This document shows, in pieces, positions 1 through 9,399 of a stretch of 64,000 bases of DNA. Source of the stretch: Thalassocella blandensis (GTDB lineage: Bacteria; Pseudomonadota; Gammaproteobacteria; Pseudomonadales; Cellvibrionaceae); assembly GCA_902141825.1 (NCBI GenBank), contig CABFPG010000005.1, forward strand, positions 434,001 to 498,000. Direction: 5' to 3'. The notes beneath the pieces are model-generated. The model searched no databases. It was not told the DNA's origin and saw only the letters and a program-made list of their open reading frames with translations. Every line of letters begins with the position of its first letter. Within the stretch, counting starts at the first letter, position 1. Made by a program: the position numbers and the translations under genes.

Positions 1-1351
1 GACACCATTTCTCAGAGAGTTCTTTGCCAAATTAAATATCTGCGAAGATGAGTGGATGCCGGCTTGTAATGCCACCTTCAAAAATGGAATTAGATTTCCA
101 GGGTGGAGTGTTCTTGATAGTAGTTATTTTCATCCGTTCTATGTGGAGCAAGATGCAGAAAATGCAATTCAGTTTTTTAAAGCATCATTTGCTCGGCGTA
201 TGGGATTTGACCTAGTAGTTAATCCTGATGCATATTTTCTTGCTACCCAGATAGCCAATCAAAGGCGAGCACCTATTCGAGCTGATGGAGTGCAAAGTAA
301 TACAGACTATGGTTATCATTTTGATAGTGATCTTTTGGGGCGTTTTTTAAAAAAGAAGGCAATCGCTCGTGGAGTTCAGTATATTGATGACAAAGTGCTA
401 CATGTAAACTTGAATGATTCAGGGGATGTAGAAACTGTAAGGTCTGAAAAAAATGGTGAAATCGCGGGAGATTTCTTTGTAGATTGTTCGGGGTTTAAAG
501 GGCTGATAATTCAGCAGAGTTTGGGTGAGAGAGTTATATCTTTTAAGTCAAAGCTTTTTAATGATAGCGCTGTAGCGATTCCAACTCCTTTGAATAATAG
601 TTCTGACTCTGGTCTGCTTTCGGAGACAATTTCCACTGCGATATCCAATGGTTGGGTATGGCAAATTCCACTTTCAAACAGGTTTGGTAATGGCTATGTG
701 TATTGTTCTGATTTTCTGAGTGAGGATCAAGCTGAATTACAGCTTCGTGAATTTTTGTCGGCTCACGGCGATGAAAGTCCGGCGCGTCATTTGCATTGGA
801 CGCCAGGGAGAATATCCCAGCATTGGAAGCGAAATTGTGTTGCTATTGGCCTATCTCAGGGGTTTTTGGAGCCTTTAGAGGCGCCAATGATGAGAATAAT
901 TCAGCATACTTGTGAATCATTTATTGATAACTTTCAAAATGGAAGTTTTACAGGCCAATACCGGGATACTTTTAATGCCGGGATCAATCAATTAATTGAT
1001 GGTACATCTGATTATTTACAAGCTCATTATAAAGCGAGTTCAAGGTCTGATAGTGAATATTGGGTGGCAAACAGGTCGAATATGAGTATGTCAGATGAAT
1101 TGAAGGGTTTGCTTTCAGCTTGGATTTCTGCAGCGAGTTTTGATGAGGTTCTGGCAGAAATTGCAGATAGTCAAGTTTACCATAAGACTTCATGGTATTG
1201 TCTTTTTGCTGGGAAAGGGTGTTTCAGGCCATCTCGGCAAGTTGGTCCTCAAAAGCTAGTTGATCAAAGAAATTCGATTATGTCTCGTTTGGAGTTGGAG
1301 GCGAGGCGCTATATGAAGCATTCCGAATATTTAAAATCTATCTGTAGTTAA
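1..1351 (+). CDS. Flavin-dependent tryptophan halogenase, 5' end cut off by window edge
   Basis: The frame is open from base 2, so the N-terminus, including the FAD-binding GxGxxG motif, lies outside the window. About 449 codons remain of a family usually near 500-540 residues. These enzymes use FADH2, O2 and chloride or bromide to halogenate tryptophan or a related indole. The family motif WxWxIP is at bases 653-670 (WVWQIP). The lysine matching PrnA Lys79 (NATFKNG) is at bases 80-82, and the glutamate matching Glu346 is at 878-880. In PrnA that glutamate is followed by S-T-G, which lines the chloride site; here the residues are A-P-M. The C-terminal block (AHYKASSR, YCLFAGKG) also matches the PrnA type. 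Codons are AT-rich compared with neighbours, which suggests acquisition by transfer. The true substrate cannot be read from sequence. Confidence 0.88.
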   Translation, partial: TPFLREFFAKLNICEDEWMPACNATFKNGIRFPGWSVLDSSYFHPFYVEQDAENAIQFFKASFARRMGFDLVVNPDAYFLATQIANQRRAPIRADGVQSNTDYGYHFDSDLLGRFLKKKAIARGVQYIDDKVLHVNLNDSGDVETVRSEKNGEIAGDFFVDCSGFKGLIIQQSLGERVISFKSKLFNDSAVAIPTPLNNSSDSGLLSETISTAISNGWVWQIPLSNRFGNGYVYCSDFLSEDQAELQLREFLSAHGDESPARHLHWTPGRISQHWKRNCVAIGLSQGFLEPLEAPMMRIIQHTCESFIDNFQNGSFTGQYRDTFNAGINQLIDGTSDYLQAHYKASSRSDSEYWVANRSNMSMSDELKGLLSAWISAASFDEVLAEIADSQVYHKTSWYCLFAGKGCFRPSRQVGPQKLVDQRNSIMSRLELEARRYMKHSEYLKSICS

Positions 1352-1364
1352 AGCAATATGCTTA

Positions 1365-1393
1365 AGAAGAGGATATTGTGAGTATCCCCTTCT
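1365..1393. terminator. Hairpin between convergent genes
   Basis: Eleven-base arms (AGAAGAGGATA and TATCCCCTTCT, one mismatch) around a 7-base loop lie between the convergent halogenase and aminotransferase genes. There is no long T-run, so it is only a possible bidirectional terminator. Confidence 0.4.
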
Positions 1394-1411
1394 AGCTGCA
1401 GTTGCTGGAGT

Positions 1412-2686
1412 TTAGGCTAAAGCTTGCTTCACCGAAGCCAATTTCACACAGGTAACAAACACTTCCATCGCTTCATTGACTTGCGCCACAGACGGGACTG
1501 TGGGGGCAATCCGAATATTGCTGTCGCTCGGGTCGTTGCCGTAGGGGAAGGTGGCTCCCGCCGGGGTAAGTTTTACTCCGGCTTCACCGGCCAGTTTAAC
1601 GACTTCTTGCGCAAGACCGGGGCGGGTATCGAAGGATATAAAGTATCCACCTTCTGCAGATTCCCATTGGCCCAGGTCGTTATCGTTGAAGGCTTTTTCC
1701 AGGTGTTCTAACACGCTGGCGAAGCGGGGTTTGATGATGTCCGCATGCTTTGCCATGTGGGATGTTAGTGAGCCTTTACTGGCAAAGAATTTACAGTGCC
1801 GTAGCTGGTTGACCTTATCTGGGCCGATCGTCATGAAGCCGAGATGCTTTTTGAAGGCATTTAGGTTATTGGTGCTGGCACCAATAAATGCAACGCCGGC
1901 ACCTGCAAAGGTAACCTTGGAGGTGGATGCAAATTGGATAACGCTGTCTTGTGTTGCAGCTGTTTCGCAAGCTTCAGCGATATTTTTCAGCTGAGGGGGT
2001 GTGCTGGTTAAGTCGTGAATGGCGTAGGCGTTATCCCAAAAGACGCGAAAGCTGGGGTGGGCCTGTTTGCCCAATGCCGCGATACGGTCAACGACCTCGT
2101 CGCTGTATACCACACCGGTGGGGTTGGAATATTTTGGAACGCACCACATGCCGCGGATGCTTTTATCGTCGGCGATGAGTTTCTCTACTGCATCCATGTC
2201 GGGGCCGGTTGCCGTCATCGGAATGGTTACCATTTTGATGCCCAAATGTTCACACACGGAGTAGTGGCGATCGTAACCTGGTACTGGGCAAATAAAGCTT
2301 ACTTTGCCATGTTCTTTCCAGGCTGAACCTTCACCGCCAAGGCCAAAATGATAAGCCATTTCCATGGTTTGATGCATGAGTGTCAGGCTGCTGTTACCAG
2401 CTGCAAAAACGTTATCGCTTGAGGTGCCAAGTATGCTGGCGCCCAGTTCGCGTGCTTCGGATATACCTTCTAGCCCACCATAATTACGTACATCAGTACC
2501 GTCTGCAGTTTTGTAATCGCCATTTAAAATGCCATCCAGCGCATCCGACAGGCTGAGCTGTTCTGCAGATGGTTTTCCACGAGTTAAATCGAGATTCAGC
2601 GATTTGCCTTTAATTGCCTCATATTGCTGATTGAGTTCGCTTTCCCATTGTTGGAGTTGCTCTGCTGTGGCATCGTTTAAATTCAA
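1412..2686 (-). CDS. PLP-dependent aminotransferase, type Ic aspartate aminotransferase-like
   Basis: The 424-residue protein looks like the class I aminotransferases of the Ic/MocR-like branch, for which aspartate aminotransferase activity is known in some bacteria. The N-terminal signature LDLTRGKPSAEQL is typical of that branch. The PLP-binding lysine lies in STSKVTFAGAG (about residue 258), preceded by the NPTG and WDNAYA elements that contact the cofactor. The start is TTG at 2686: no ATG occurs in frame before the conserved N-terminus, and a GAGGA ribosome site sits 7-8 bases upstream. It is a single gene, divergent from the chorismate-lyase-like gene and convergent with the halogenase. 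The substrate (aspartate, aromatic or other) is not certain. Confidence 0.82.
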   Translation of the reverse strand: MNLNDATAEQLQQWESELNQQYEAIKGKSLNLDLTRGKPSAEQLSLSDALDGILNGDYKTADGTDVRNYGGLEGISEARELGASILGTSSDNVFAAGNSSLTLMHQTMEMAYHFGLGGEGSAWKEHGKVSFICPVPGYDRHYSVCEHLGIKMVTIPMTATGPDMDAVEKLIADDKSIRGMWCVPKYSNPTGVVYSDEVVDRIAALGKQAHPSFRVFWDNAYAIHDLTSTPPQLKNIAEACETAATQDSVIQFASTSKVTFAGAGVAFIGASTNNLNAFKKHLGFMTIGPDKVNQLRHCKFFASKGSLTSHMAKHADIIKPRFASVLEHLEKAFNDNDLGQWESAEGGYFISFDTRPGLAQEVVKLAGEAGVKLTPAGATFPYGNDPSDSNIRIAPTVPSVAQVNEAMEVFVTCVKLASVKQALA

Positions 2687-2887
2687 TGTCGTGTCCTCTG
2701 TTTTGACGCGTGGATGATCATAATAAGTTCTCGATTATACTATTTGTGCTGCGGTGAGAACAGCTGAGTACTAACATTGCGCAGCTTGATCGTCTTCTCA
2801 TGCTGGTATGTGCCTTCAGCCGCAACTCTTGAGTGTATATGATAAGATGGCCTTTATTTTACGCTACTGTTTACCCAGTCTGATTAC

Positions 2888-3424
2888 ATGTCTGCACTTT
2901 TGCTCTCTCGATTAGTACCTTCTAAATCTCAAAATCTCGCTGAGTCCGCGCTGGACTTGGCTGAAATGCCACCGTTTTTACGTGTGTTGCTGACCACTGA
3001 CGGTACCGTAACCAGAAGCCTGGAGGCTTTTTTCTGGGAGCCGGTGGACGTAAAAGTAAATCAGCATGAATTGGTCGAGTTGCAGCACGACGTACCTCAG
3101 ATAGAGCGCCAGGCGGGGATGCAGGTGTTGATGCGTCGTATTGAGTTGCGCGGCCAGCAATCAGATACGCTTTATGGGTGGGCGGAATCTTTGATTCGTG
3201 AGGAGCTTTTGCCGCTGAAGGTTCGGGATGATTTGCGAGCGCAACGTTTGGGGATAGGGGAGTTGTTGCGTGAGTGCGGCCTTGAAACCTATCGTGAAGT
3301 GTTGGACATCGGGTTGGATGGAGAGCGAGATGATGTCTGGGTTTGGCGGACTTACCGAATAGTGATGGCGCAACAGCCTTTAATTTTGATAACCGAACAA
3401 TTTCCGTTGTCTGTGTTCCAATAG
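2888..3424 (+). CDS. Chorismate pyruvate-lyase-like protein (DUF98/UbiC-related)
   Basis: This 178-residue protein resembles the DUF98 branch of chorismate lyases, which remove pyruvate from chorismate to give 4-hydroxybenzoate. Supporting patterns are PPFLRVLLTTDGTVTRSLEA near residue 28, RRIEL near 83, and the C-terminal LILITEQFPLSVF, the position where UbiC-type enzymes carry a conserved glutamate. It is not next to ubiA, the usual partner of ubiC. It could serve ubiquinone synthesis or make 4-hydroxybenzoate for a secondary product. The divergent neighbour is an aminotransferase and the downstream gene is gmhA, neither of which settles the role. Family assignment is fairly likely; exact activity is inferred. 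Confidence 0.62.
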   Translation: MSALLLSRLVPSKSQNLAESALDLAEMPPFLRVLLTTDGTVTRSLEAFFWEPVDVKVNQHELVELQHDVPQIERQAGMQVLMRRIELRGQQSDTLYGWAESLIREELLPLKVRDDLRAQRLGIGELLRECGLETYREVLDIGLDGERDDVWVWRTYRIVMAQQPLILITEQFPLSVFQ

Positions 3425-3473
3425 TGGACGCACAGTAAACGTTATTTAAGCAGCTTTTTAACTTTGGCTATTT

Positions 3474-4073
3474 ATGACTATGAATCAAGCATCTTACCGA
3501 TCTTACATTGAAACCATCATTCATGACTCGATTGCGGTCAAGCAGGAAATTCTCGCAAACCCTGAATTACTTGAGCAGATTGATCGGGTTGCACAGCTTT
3601 GTGTTTCAACATACCAAAATGGCAACAAGGTGGTGCTCGCCGGTAATGGCGGCAGTGCAGCAGATGCTCAGCATATTGCGGCAGAGCTGGTAGCGAGGTT
3701 TGAGTTTGACCGTCCCGCATTGCCGTCGATAGCGTTGACCACGGATACCTCCGCATTGACGGCCATTGGGAATGACTATGGCTACGAGCACTTGTTTGCT
3801 CGACAAATTAATGCCAATACGGTGGCTGGTGATGTGTTTATTGGTTTGAGTACTTCGGGTAATTCAAAAAATATTATAGTGGCGATGGAGGCCGCAAAAG
3901 CCCGGGGTGTTGTGAATGTTGGGTTATGTGGCGCAGGCGGGAAAATCCCTGAATTGGCTGATTATGTTGTTGGTGTGCCCTCTACCTGCACGGCTCGTAT
4001 TCAGGAGAGCCATATCATGATTGGTCATATTCTTTGCGGTATTATTGAGAAAGCCATGTTTGCTCAAAATTGA
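3474..4073 (+). CDS. gmhA: Phosphoheptose isomerase, SIS domain
   Basis: GmhA converts D-sedoheptulose 7-phosphate to D-glycero-D-manno-heptose 7-phosphate, the first step to the LPS core heptose. The 199 residues form a single SIS domain, as in the family (about 192-200). AGNGGSAADAQHIAAELV (residues ~56-73), LSTSGNSKNI and ARIQESHIMIGH carry the phosphate-binding and catalytic residues. Two in-frame ATGs lie six bases apart (3474 and 3480) and either could start translation. The gene follows the chorismate-lyase-like gene by 49 bases and may be co-transcribed with it. No other heptose genes are present in the window. Confidence 0.93.
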   Translation: MTMNQASYRSYIETIIHDSIAVKQEILANPELLEQIDRVAQLCVSTYQNGNKVVLAGNGGSAADAQHIAAELVARFEFDRPALPSIALTTDTSALTAIGNDYGYEHLFARQINANTVAGDVFIGLSTSGNSKNIIVAMEAAKARGVVNVGLCGAGGKIPELADYVVGVPSTCTARIQESHIMIGHILCGIIEKAMFAQN

Positions 4074-4104
4074 GCCCTGGGAAATGGCGTTCTATAGCAG
4101 TTGA

Positions 4105-4126
4105 CCCCGGAGGTTGATCGCCGGGG
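4105..4126 (+). terminator. GC-rich hairpin after gmhA
   Basis: CCCCGG and CCGGGG form a perfect 6-base stem around a 10-base loop, 31 bases after the gmhA stop. It lacks a U-tract, so it is a weak terminator candidate. Confidence 0.35.
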
Positions 4127-4232
4127 CGAGTATTTAATCCAGGTCAAATAACACGTCTAAATCGCAGCTGTCAGGGATTGATCTTCTATCGCTTGGCTAT
4201 ACTGGAAGTATCAAAACTTTCAGCTGTGTATT

Positions 4233-5411
4233 ATGAGTGATATCAAACGCATCCCCTTAAATAAGTTGGAAATCGGTATGTACGTCACCGAGCAGAGTGA
4301 GGGGGTGGCCGATGGGCGTGTCCAGGAAAAGGGATTTATTCGTCGCGAAGAGACGCTTAGAAAGCTTCAGGCAAAAAAAATTGCTGAAGTGTATATCGAT
4401 GTCAAAAAAGGTAAGGATTCACCTTTCGCGCTCCCCGTATTAACCAGTCAAACCACCTTTAAGGCTCGTGTCGTCCTGGATGAGGAGCGCTCGCGTGCGG
4501 AAAAGGTCTATGGCGAAGCTCGCGGCCTGATGAGTGACATCATTGCAAATGTGAAGATGGGTAAGGCAATTGATGTTGCGCCAGTGGAGGAGCTGGCAGA
4601 GGATATTAATGACTCTATTCTTAACAACCCCAATGCGCTGTTGTGTCTCAGTCAGATCCGTGAAAAAGATCAGTACCTGTTGGAGCACTCCATTAATGTA
4701 GGTTTGCTGATTAGCGTTTTCTCGACGCATCTTGGGTACGATAAAGCAACGGTGAAAGAGTTGACGATGGGTGGTTTGCTGCATGATATCGGGAAAATCC
4801 GTGTCCCATATCAGGTGTTAAATAAGCCTGGCAAGTTGACAGATGATGAATGGGTCGAAATGAAAATGCACGTTGCCTATGGGCAAGCTGTACTCCAGGA
4901 GTCTAAAGGGATTAGTGATATCGCTAAATCGATCTGTGGTTTGCACCACGAAAGACTGGATGGTACGGGCTATCCGATGGGCTTGTCGGGGGATGAGATA
5001 AATGTCTATGGGAGAATGGCGGCGGTGGTTGATGTGTACGATGCTGTGACGGCCTCTCGTTGCTATCACAAAGGGATGTCACCTTTTGAGGCCATGAAGT
5101 TACTGGTGAAAATGTCTGAGGATCACCTGGATAAAGGGCTGGTGTATAGCTTTATTCGCTGTATGAGTGTCTATCCGGTCGGAACTGTGGTGGAGTTGAA
5201 TAATGGCCTGGTGGGAGTGGTAATTGAGCCCAATTTGCAGTTGCCCAGCGAGCCCAAAATTCGCACGTTCTTTAACAGTAAGCGTCGGAGTTTTGAAGCT
5301 GCCAAGGTCGTGGATCTAGCTAAATTGCCCCGGGATTCAAAGGCTGAGCACAAAATTATGTGCACACGCGAAGCGGAAGAGTTTAAGGTTGATATAAGAG
5401 ATTATTTGTAG
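4233..5411 (+). CDS. HD-GYP domain protein, probable cyclic-di-GMP phosphodiesterase
   Basis: The 392-residue cytosolic protein has an N-terminal DUF3391-type segment (about 1-130) and a C-terminal HD-GYP domain (about 145-330). The metal-binding residues are all visible: H152, the HD pair at 184-185 in LLHDIGK, HHE at 238-240, and the GYP triplet at 246-248 in GTGYPMG. Proteins with an intact set normally hydrolyse cyclic di-GMP and so act on motility, adhesion or biofilm formation. No membrane segment is seen and no receiver domain precedes it, so the input signal is unknown. It stands alone between gmhA and the convergent tRNA-Met. Confidence 0.93.
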   Translation: MSDIKRIPLNKLEIGMYVTEQSEGVADGRVQEKGFIRREETLRKLQAKKIAEVYIDVKKGKDSPFALPVLTSQTTFKARVVLDEERSRAEKVYGEARGLMSDIIANVKMGKAIDVAPVEELAEDINDSILNNPNALLCLSQIREKDQYLLEHSINVGLLISVFSTHLGYDKATVKELTMGGLLHDIGKIRVPYQVLNKPGKLTDDEWVEMKMHVAYGQAVLQESKGISDIAKSICGLHHERLDGTGYPMGLSGDEINVYGRMAAVVDVYDAVTASRCYHKGMSPFEAMKLLVKMSEDHLDKGLVYSFIRCMSVYPVGTVVELNNGLVGVVIEPNLQLPSEPKIRTFFNSKRRSFEAAKVVDLAKLPRDSKAEHKIMCTREAEEFKVDIRDYL

Positions 5412-5444
5412 CTGAGATGTATATCAGGAAAGCTTGGATTTCAA

Positions 5445-5521
<77 letters not shown>

Positions 5522-5589
5522 ATTATTGAAATCCGGGATATTTGTCAGCAGCTTTGAGGCTGTTAACAGGGGTTCCCAGAAGGGCGGGT

Positions 5590-5618
5590 ATTCTCACTAC
5601 TCGCCCTGCTAAAGTCAA
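5590..5618 (-). promoter_or_regulatory. Sigma-70 promoter for tRNA-Met
   Basis: On the minus strand a -35 TTGACT, a 17-base spacer and a -10 GAGAAT lie about 70 bases before the tRNA-Met 5' end and just after the ychF stop. This fits an independent tRNA promoter. Confidence 0.6.
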
Positions 5619-5644
5619 GAGCAAAACGCTCGCAATTGATAAAT

Positions 5645-6736
5645 TTAAACGTTAAATCGGAAATGAATGATATCGCCGTCTTTAACAATGTAGTCTTTTC
5701 CTTCTAAACGCCATTTTCCGGCATCCTTCGCGCCGGCTTCACCTTTAAATTGAATGTAGTCTCCGTAGCCAACAATTTCTGCGCGAATAAAACCCTTCTC
5801 GAAGTCTGTATGGATCTTGCCGGCTGCCTGGGGTGCTGTAGCGCCCACGGGGATGGTCCAGGCACGCACTTCTTTTACCCCAGCAGTAAAATAAGTGTGC
5901 AGGTTTAGTAGATTGTAGCCTGCGCGAATAACGCGGTTTAAGCCTGGCTCTTCCATGCCCATCTCTGCTAGAAATTCTGCTTTTTCGTCGCCGTCGAGTT
6001 CGGCAATTTCTTCTTCCATTTTATTGCACACGGGAACTACGACAGCACCTTCTTTTTCGGCAATGTCGCGCACCTGGTCGAGCAGAGGGTTGTTTTCAAA
6101 ACCATCCTCTTCAACATTGGCGATATACATGGTGGGCTTCAGTGTGAGCAGTGTCAGAGGTTTAAGGAGTTTGAGTTCATCGTCATTCAGCTTGAAGGAG
6201 CGTAATGGTTGAGCTTCATTCAAGTGGGGGAGAATCTTCTCAATCAGGGCCTTCATTTTGATGGCGTCTTTATCCTGGCCTTTGGCGGCTTTGCTGTAGC
6301 GCAGTAAAGCTTTCTCCGCAGATTCAAGATCGGCAAGAGCCAGTTCGGTGTTGATGACATCGATATCCGATTGTGGGTCTACTTTACCTTCAACGTGGAT
6401 TACGTTGGGATCATCAAAACAGCGTACAACATGCGCAATTGCGTCTGTTTCGCGGATATTGGCCAGGAATTGGTTGCCCAGGCCTTCACCTTTAGAGGCG
6501 CCTGCTACCAGGCCTGCAATGTCCACGAATTCCATGGTAGTGGGAACGACTTTTTCAGGTTTGACCAGTTCGGAAATTTTATCCTGGCGTGGATCGGGAA
6601 CGGCTACAACGCCAGAATTGGGCTCAATGGTACAAAATGGGAAGTTCTCTGCGCCAATGCCCGCTTGCGTAAGTGCATTGAATAGAGTGGATTTGCCGAC
6701 GTTGGGTAGGCCAACGATGCCACAATTAAAGCCCAT
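5645..6736 (-). CDS. ychF: Obg-family ATPase/GTPase YchF
   Basis: YchF is a ribosome-associated P-loop NTPase (OLA1 type) that prefers ATP and has been linked to oxidative-stress control. The 363 residues match the family length. The G1 motif GLPNVGKST is at residues 9-17, the G3 DIAGLV near 73, and NVEED replaces the usual NKxD, as expected for YchF. The coiled insert is followed by a C-terminal TGS domain (about 280-363, ending [14 protein letters not shown]). It follows pth by 25 bases, the usual pth-ychF pair. Confidence 0.97.
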   Translation of the reverse strand: MGFNCGIVGLPNVGKSTLFNALTQAGIGAENFPFCTIEPNSGVVAVPDPRQDKISELVKPEKVVPTTMEFVDIAGLVAGASKGEGLGNQFLANIRETDAIAHVVRCFDDPNVIHVEGKVDPQSDIDVINTELALADLESAEKALLRYSKAAKGQDKDAIKMKALIEKILPHLNEAQPLRSFKLNDDELKLLKPLTLLTLKPTMYIANVEEDGFENNPLLDQVRDIAEKEGAVVVPVCNKMEEEIAELDGDEKAEFLAEMGMEEPGLNRVIRAGYNLLNLHTYFTAGVKEVRAWTIPVGATAPQAAGKIHTDFEKGFIRAEIVGYGDYIQFKGEAGAKDAGKWRLEGKDYIVKDGDIIHFRFNV

Positions 6737-6761
6737 GGGAGTTCCTATGTAAGTTGGTCAT

Positions 6762-7355
6762 TTAGTTTTTGCTATGCAGTTCGCGCATAGCTTTTTCCCA
6801 GTCGCCGGTGGCGAGATCGGGAGCGTAATTGAGGGCTGCTGTGATTGCATCCTCAATTTTATTTTGTTCGTCTGCCGGTGCGCGCTTCAGGACGTAATTG
6901 GAAACCAGTTTTGCGTTACCGGGGTGGCCGATTCCAAGTCGTAACCGGCCAAAATTCTTGCTGTTTCCGCTGGCGGCAATAATATCGCGTAAGCCGTTGT
7001 GTCCGCCATGTCCACCACCGATTTTTAAGCGGGCGACGCCCGGTGGTAAGTCCAGCTCGTCGTGGGCTACCAGAATGTTTTCCACTGGTATCTTGTAGAA
7101 TTGGCTAATCGCGGCCACAGCCTGTCCGCTGCGGTTCATGTAGGTCGTTGGGACCAGTAGGCGTATATCGCGACCTGCAATAATAATGCGGCCCGAATCG
7201 CCAAAAAATTTGGGGGTGGGCTGCAGGGATTCGTTGAATTGTCTTGCCAGGGCTTCGACAAAATCCTGTCCGGCATTATGTCGAGTGTTTTGATAATCGT
7301 GGCCCGGGTTTCCCAGGCCAACGATCAATTTGATAGGAGTATCAGGCGTTTTCAT
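6762..7355 (-). CDS. pth: Peptidyl-tRNA hydrolase
   Basis: Pth frees tRNA from peptidyl-tRNA that drops off stalled ribosomes. The 197-residue protein has the family start VGLGNPG and the catalytic histidine H26 in NTRHNAG. The TYMNRSG block and the HDELDLPPG block, which hold the other active-site residues, are present. It lies between rplY and ychF on the same strand, a conserved translation-related group. Confidence 0.97.
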   Translation of the reverse strand: MKTPDTPIKLIVGLGNPGHDYQNTRHNAGQDFVEALARQFNESLQPTPKFFGDSGRIIIAGRDIRLLVPTTYMNRSGQAVAAISQFYKIPVENILVAHDELDLPPGVARLKIGGGHGGHNGLRDIIAASGNSKNFGRLRLGIGHPGNAKLVSNYVLKRAPADEQNKIEDAITAALNYAPDLATGDWEKAMRELHSKN

Positions 7356-7415
7356 TCTTTCTTAACTAATTCAAGTTTACTAATTAAGGGTCACGAGGAT
7401 AAAAACGCTTTGGAA

Positions 7416-8048
7416 TTACTCTTCTCCGCCTTCTTCCTCAGAGGAATCATCAGCAGCCGCGCCTTTAGCTTTGTGGATGTTGGCTACTGGAAGATCGTGG
7501 TCTGCGCCGTGAGACAGGGAAACAGATTCCACGCCTTTCGGGAAGTTGATGTCAGAAATATGAACGATTTGTCCTAGTTCTACTTCAGCCAGATCTACTT
7601 CGATGAACTCTGGCAGGTCGCCAGGTAAACAGGTGATTTCAATCTCAGTCATGTTGTGAGAGATGATGCCGCCCTGAATTTTAACGCCTTTTGCAGTGCT
7701 TTCATTCAAGAAGTGAAGTGGTACAGTAGTTTTAAGCTTCTTGGTTTTTGAAACGCGCAAAAAGTCAGCGTGATAAATGATGGCTTTCGCAGGATGACGT
7801 TGTAAATCTTTTAAGATTACGTCTTCGCTGGTGCCGTCAACATTCAAAGTAATGATGTGAGAGTAAAACGCCTCGTTTTCAAGGTGTTTGACCAGTTCAT
7901 TAAACTTGATGCTAACAGTTTGTGGCTTTTTACGGCCACCGTAAATAATGGCGGGTACTAACCCGGCTTCGCGACGAAGGCGGCGGCTCGCACCTTTCCC
8001 TTGCTCTTCGCGAAGTGTAACGTCTAATTTAAAATCTTCAGCAGACAT
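7416..8048 (-). CDS. rplY: 50S ribosomal protein L25, Ctc-type with extended C-terminus
   Basis: L25/TL5 binds 5S rRNA. The 210-residue form is the long Ctc type: an N-terminal L25 domain (about 1-95) containing [17 protein letters not shown], a C-terminal TL5 beta domain, and an acidic tail ending [12 protein letters not shown] place the start at ATG 8048, because GGAGG sits 5 bases before it. An upstream in-frame TTG at 8060 would itself overlap that ribosome site. A 182-base gap separates it from prs, enough for a leader or promoter, but I see no clear motif there. Confidence 0.95.
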   Translation of the reverse strand: MSAEDFKLDVTLREEQGKGASRRLRREAGLVPAIIYGGRKKPQTVSIKFNELVKHLENEAFYSHIITLNVDGTSEDVILKDLQRHPAKAIIYHADFLRVSKTKKLKTTVPLHFLNESTAKGVKIQGGIISHNMTEIEITCLPGDLPEFIEVDLAEVELGQIVHISDINFPKGVESVSLSHGADHDLPVANIHKAKGAAADDSSEEEGGEE

Positions 8049-8230
8049 GATTGCCTCCAATAATTTTTAAAGTCATCTCTAGTAAGTCCGCGACCAGAAC
8101 TCATAAGAGGGTTTACCACGTGGGTGTGGTGTGTGCCGAAAATACCAGAGCATTTTCAGCGAACTACTTGCTTTGTTTGGATGTTGTCGGAAAGATTTTG
8201 AGGGGTAAAAGGTTTCCTCGTGTTGTCTTT

Positions 8231-9172
8231 CTAGCGAAACATCGCGCTCAAAGATTCTTCATTGCTAATGCGACGCATCGCCTCAGCCAGCATGTTCGAC
8301 AGGGTCAATTGACGGATGACCTTGCATTTTTTGCCTTCGTCGGACAAGGGGATAGAGTCGGTCACAACCAGCTCATCCATTACCGAATTGTTTAATCTTT
8401 CAATCGCTGGTCCGGAAAGTACCGGGTGCGTTGCGTAGGCGATCACTTTCTTGGCGCCGCGCTCTTTAAGTGCCTTGGCTGCATTGCAAAGCGTTCCTGC
8501 CGTGTCGACCATGTCGTCCACCAAAAGGCAGGTGCGGTTTTCAATGTCGCCGATAATATTCATCACTTCGGCAATATTAGCTTTAGGGCGCCGCTTGTCG
8601 ATAATTGCCAGGTCGATATCCAGTTGTTTCGCTACCGCTCGAGCACGAACAACACCACCGATGTCGGGGGATACCACCACTAAGTCTTCAAATTTTTGTT
8701 TTTCGATGTCGGCCAACAGAACGGGAGATCCGTAAACGTTGTCCACGGGCACATCGAAAAAGCCCTGAATTTGTTCCGCGTGCAGGTCAACCGTTAATAC
8801 TCGGTCGATACCGACGGTAGCCATCATGTCTGCCACAACTTTTGCTGTAATTGGCACGCGGGCAGATCTCACTCGTCGATCCTGGCGGGCGTAGCCAAAG
8901 TAAGGCACAACAGCTGTAATTCTTCCTGCTGAAGCTCGATGCAATGCATCGACGATGACCAGCAACTCCATAATGTTGTCGTTGGTTGGAGCGCAGGTGG
9001 GTTGTAATACGAATACATCGCGGCCGCGTACGTTGTCATTAAGTTCAACGCAGATCTCTCCGTCGGAAAACTTATCAACTGAGATGTCCCCGAGTGGAAT
9101 CCCGAGTTTGGCGACGACTTTTTCGGCAAGTTCCGGGTTCGCGTTACCGGTAAATACCATCAAATCTGCCAC
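8231..9172 (-). CDS. prs: Ribose-phosphate pyrophosphokinase
   Basis: Prs makes PRPP from ribose 5-phosphate and ATP, feeding purine, pyrimidine, histidine and NAD synthesis. The protein carries the ATP-site region FGYARQDRR, the metal-binding [12 protein letters not shown], and the PRPP-binding loop [11 protein letters not shown] near residue 220. I choose the GTG at 9172, giving 313 residues, because GAGAGG lies 7 bases upstream and the length then equals Pseudomonas Prs. An ATG 15 bases further upstream has no visible ribosome site. It follows tRNA-Gln in the conserved ispE-tRNA-prs order. Confidence 0.96.
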   Translation of the reverse strand: MADLMVFTGNANPELAEKVVAKLGIPLGDISVDKFSDGEICVELNDNVRGRDVFVLQPTCAPTNDNIMELLVIVDALHRASAGRITAVVPYFGYARQDRRVRSARVPITAKVVADMMATVGIDRVLTVDLHAEQIQGFFDVPVDNVYGSPVLLADIEKQKFEDLVVVSPDIGGVVRARAVAKQLDIDLAIIDKRRPKANIAEVMNIIGDIENRTCLLVDDMVDTAGTLCNAAKALKERGAKKVIAYATHPVLSGPAIERLNNSVMDELVVTDSIPLSDEGKKCKVIRQLTLSNMLAEAMRRISNEESLSAMFR

Positions 9173-9301
9173 AATACTGCCTCTCATATGCTTATATCGT
9201 TTGTTAAAAGGCTAAGTATAGGTGCCTTTTTGTTCGCCAGTGGGTTGGATGTGGTTAAAAGATGCGGAAATGATGTGCGTAGTGTGCCGTTGCCAGGAAA
9301 A

Positions 9302-9376
9302 TGGCTGGGGTGGAAGGATTCGAACCTTCGCATGACGGGATCAAAACCCGCTGCCTTACCGCTTGGCTACACCCCA
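9302..9376 (-). tRNA. tRNA-Gln (TTG)
   Basis: A 75-base cloverleaf with encoded CCA lies on the minus strand. The acceptor TGGGGTG pairs with CACCCCA, and the U1-A72 pair is the glutamine identity feature. The anticodon loop holds TTG. It sits between ispE and prs, the conserved place in Pseudomonas-type genomes, and is probably processed from the operon transcript. Confidence 0.95.
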
Positions 9377-9399
9377 GTGGTACTTAATGATTGCTGCTT

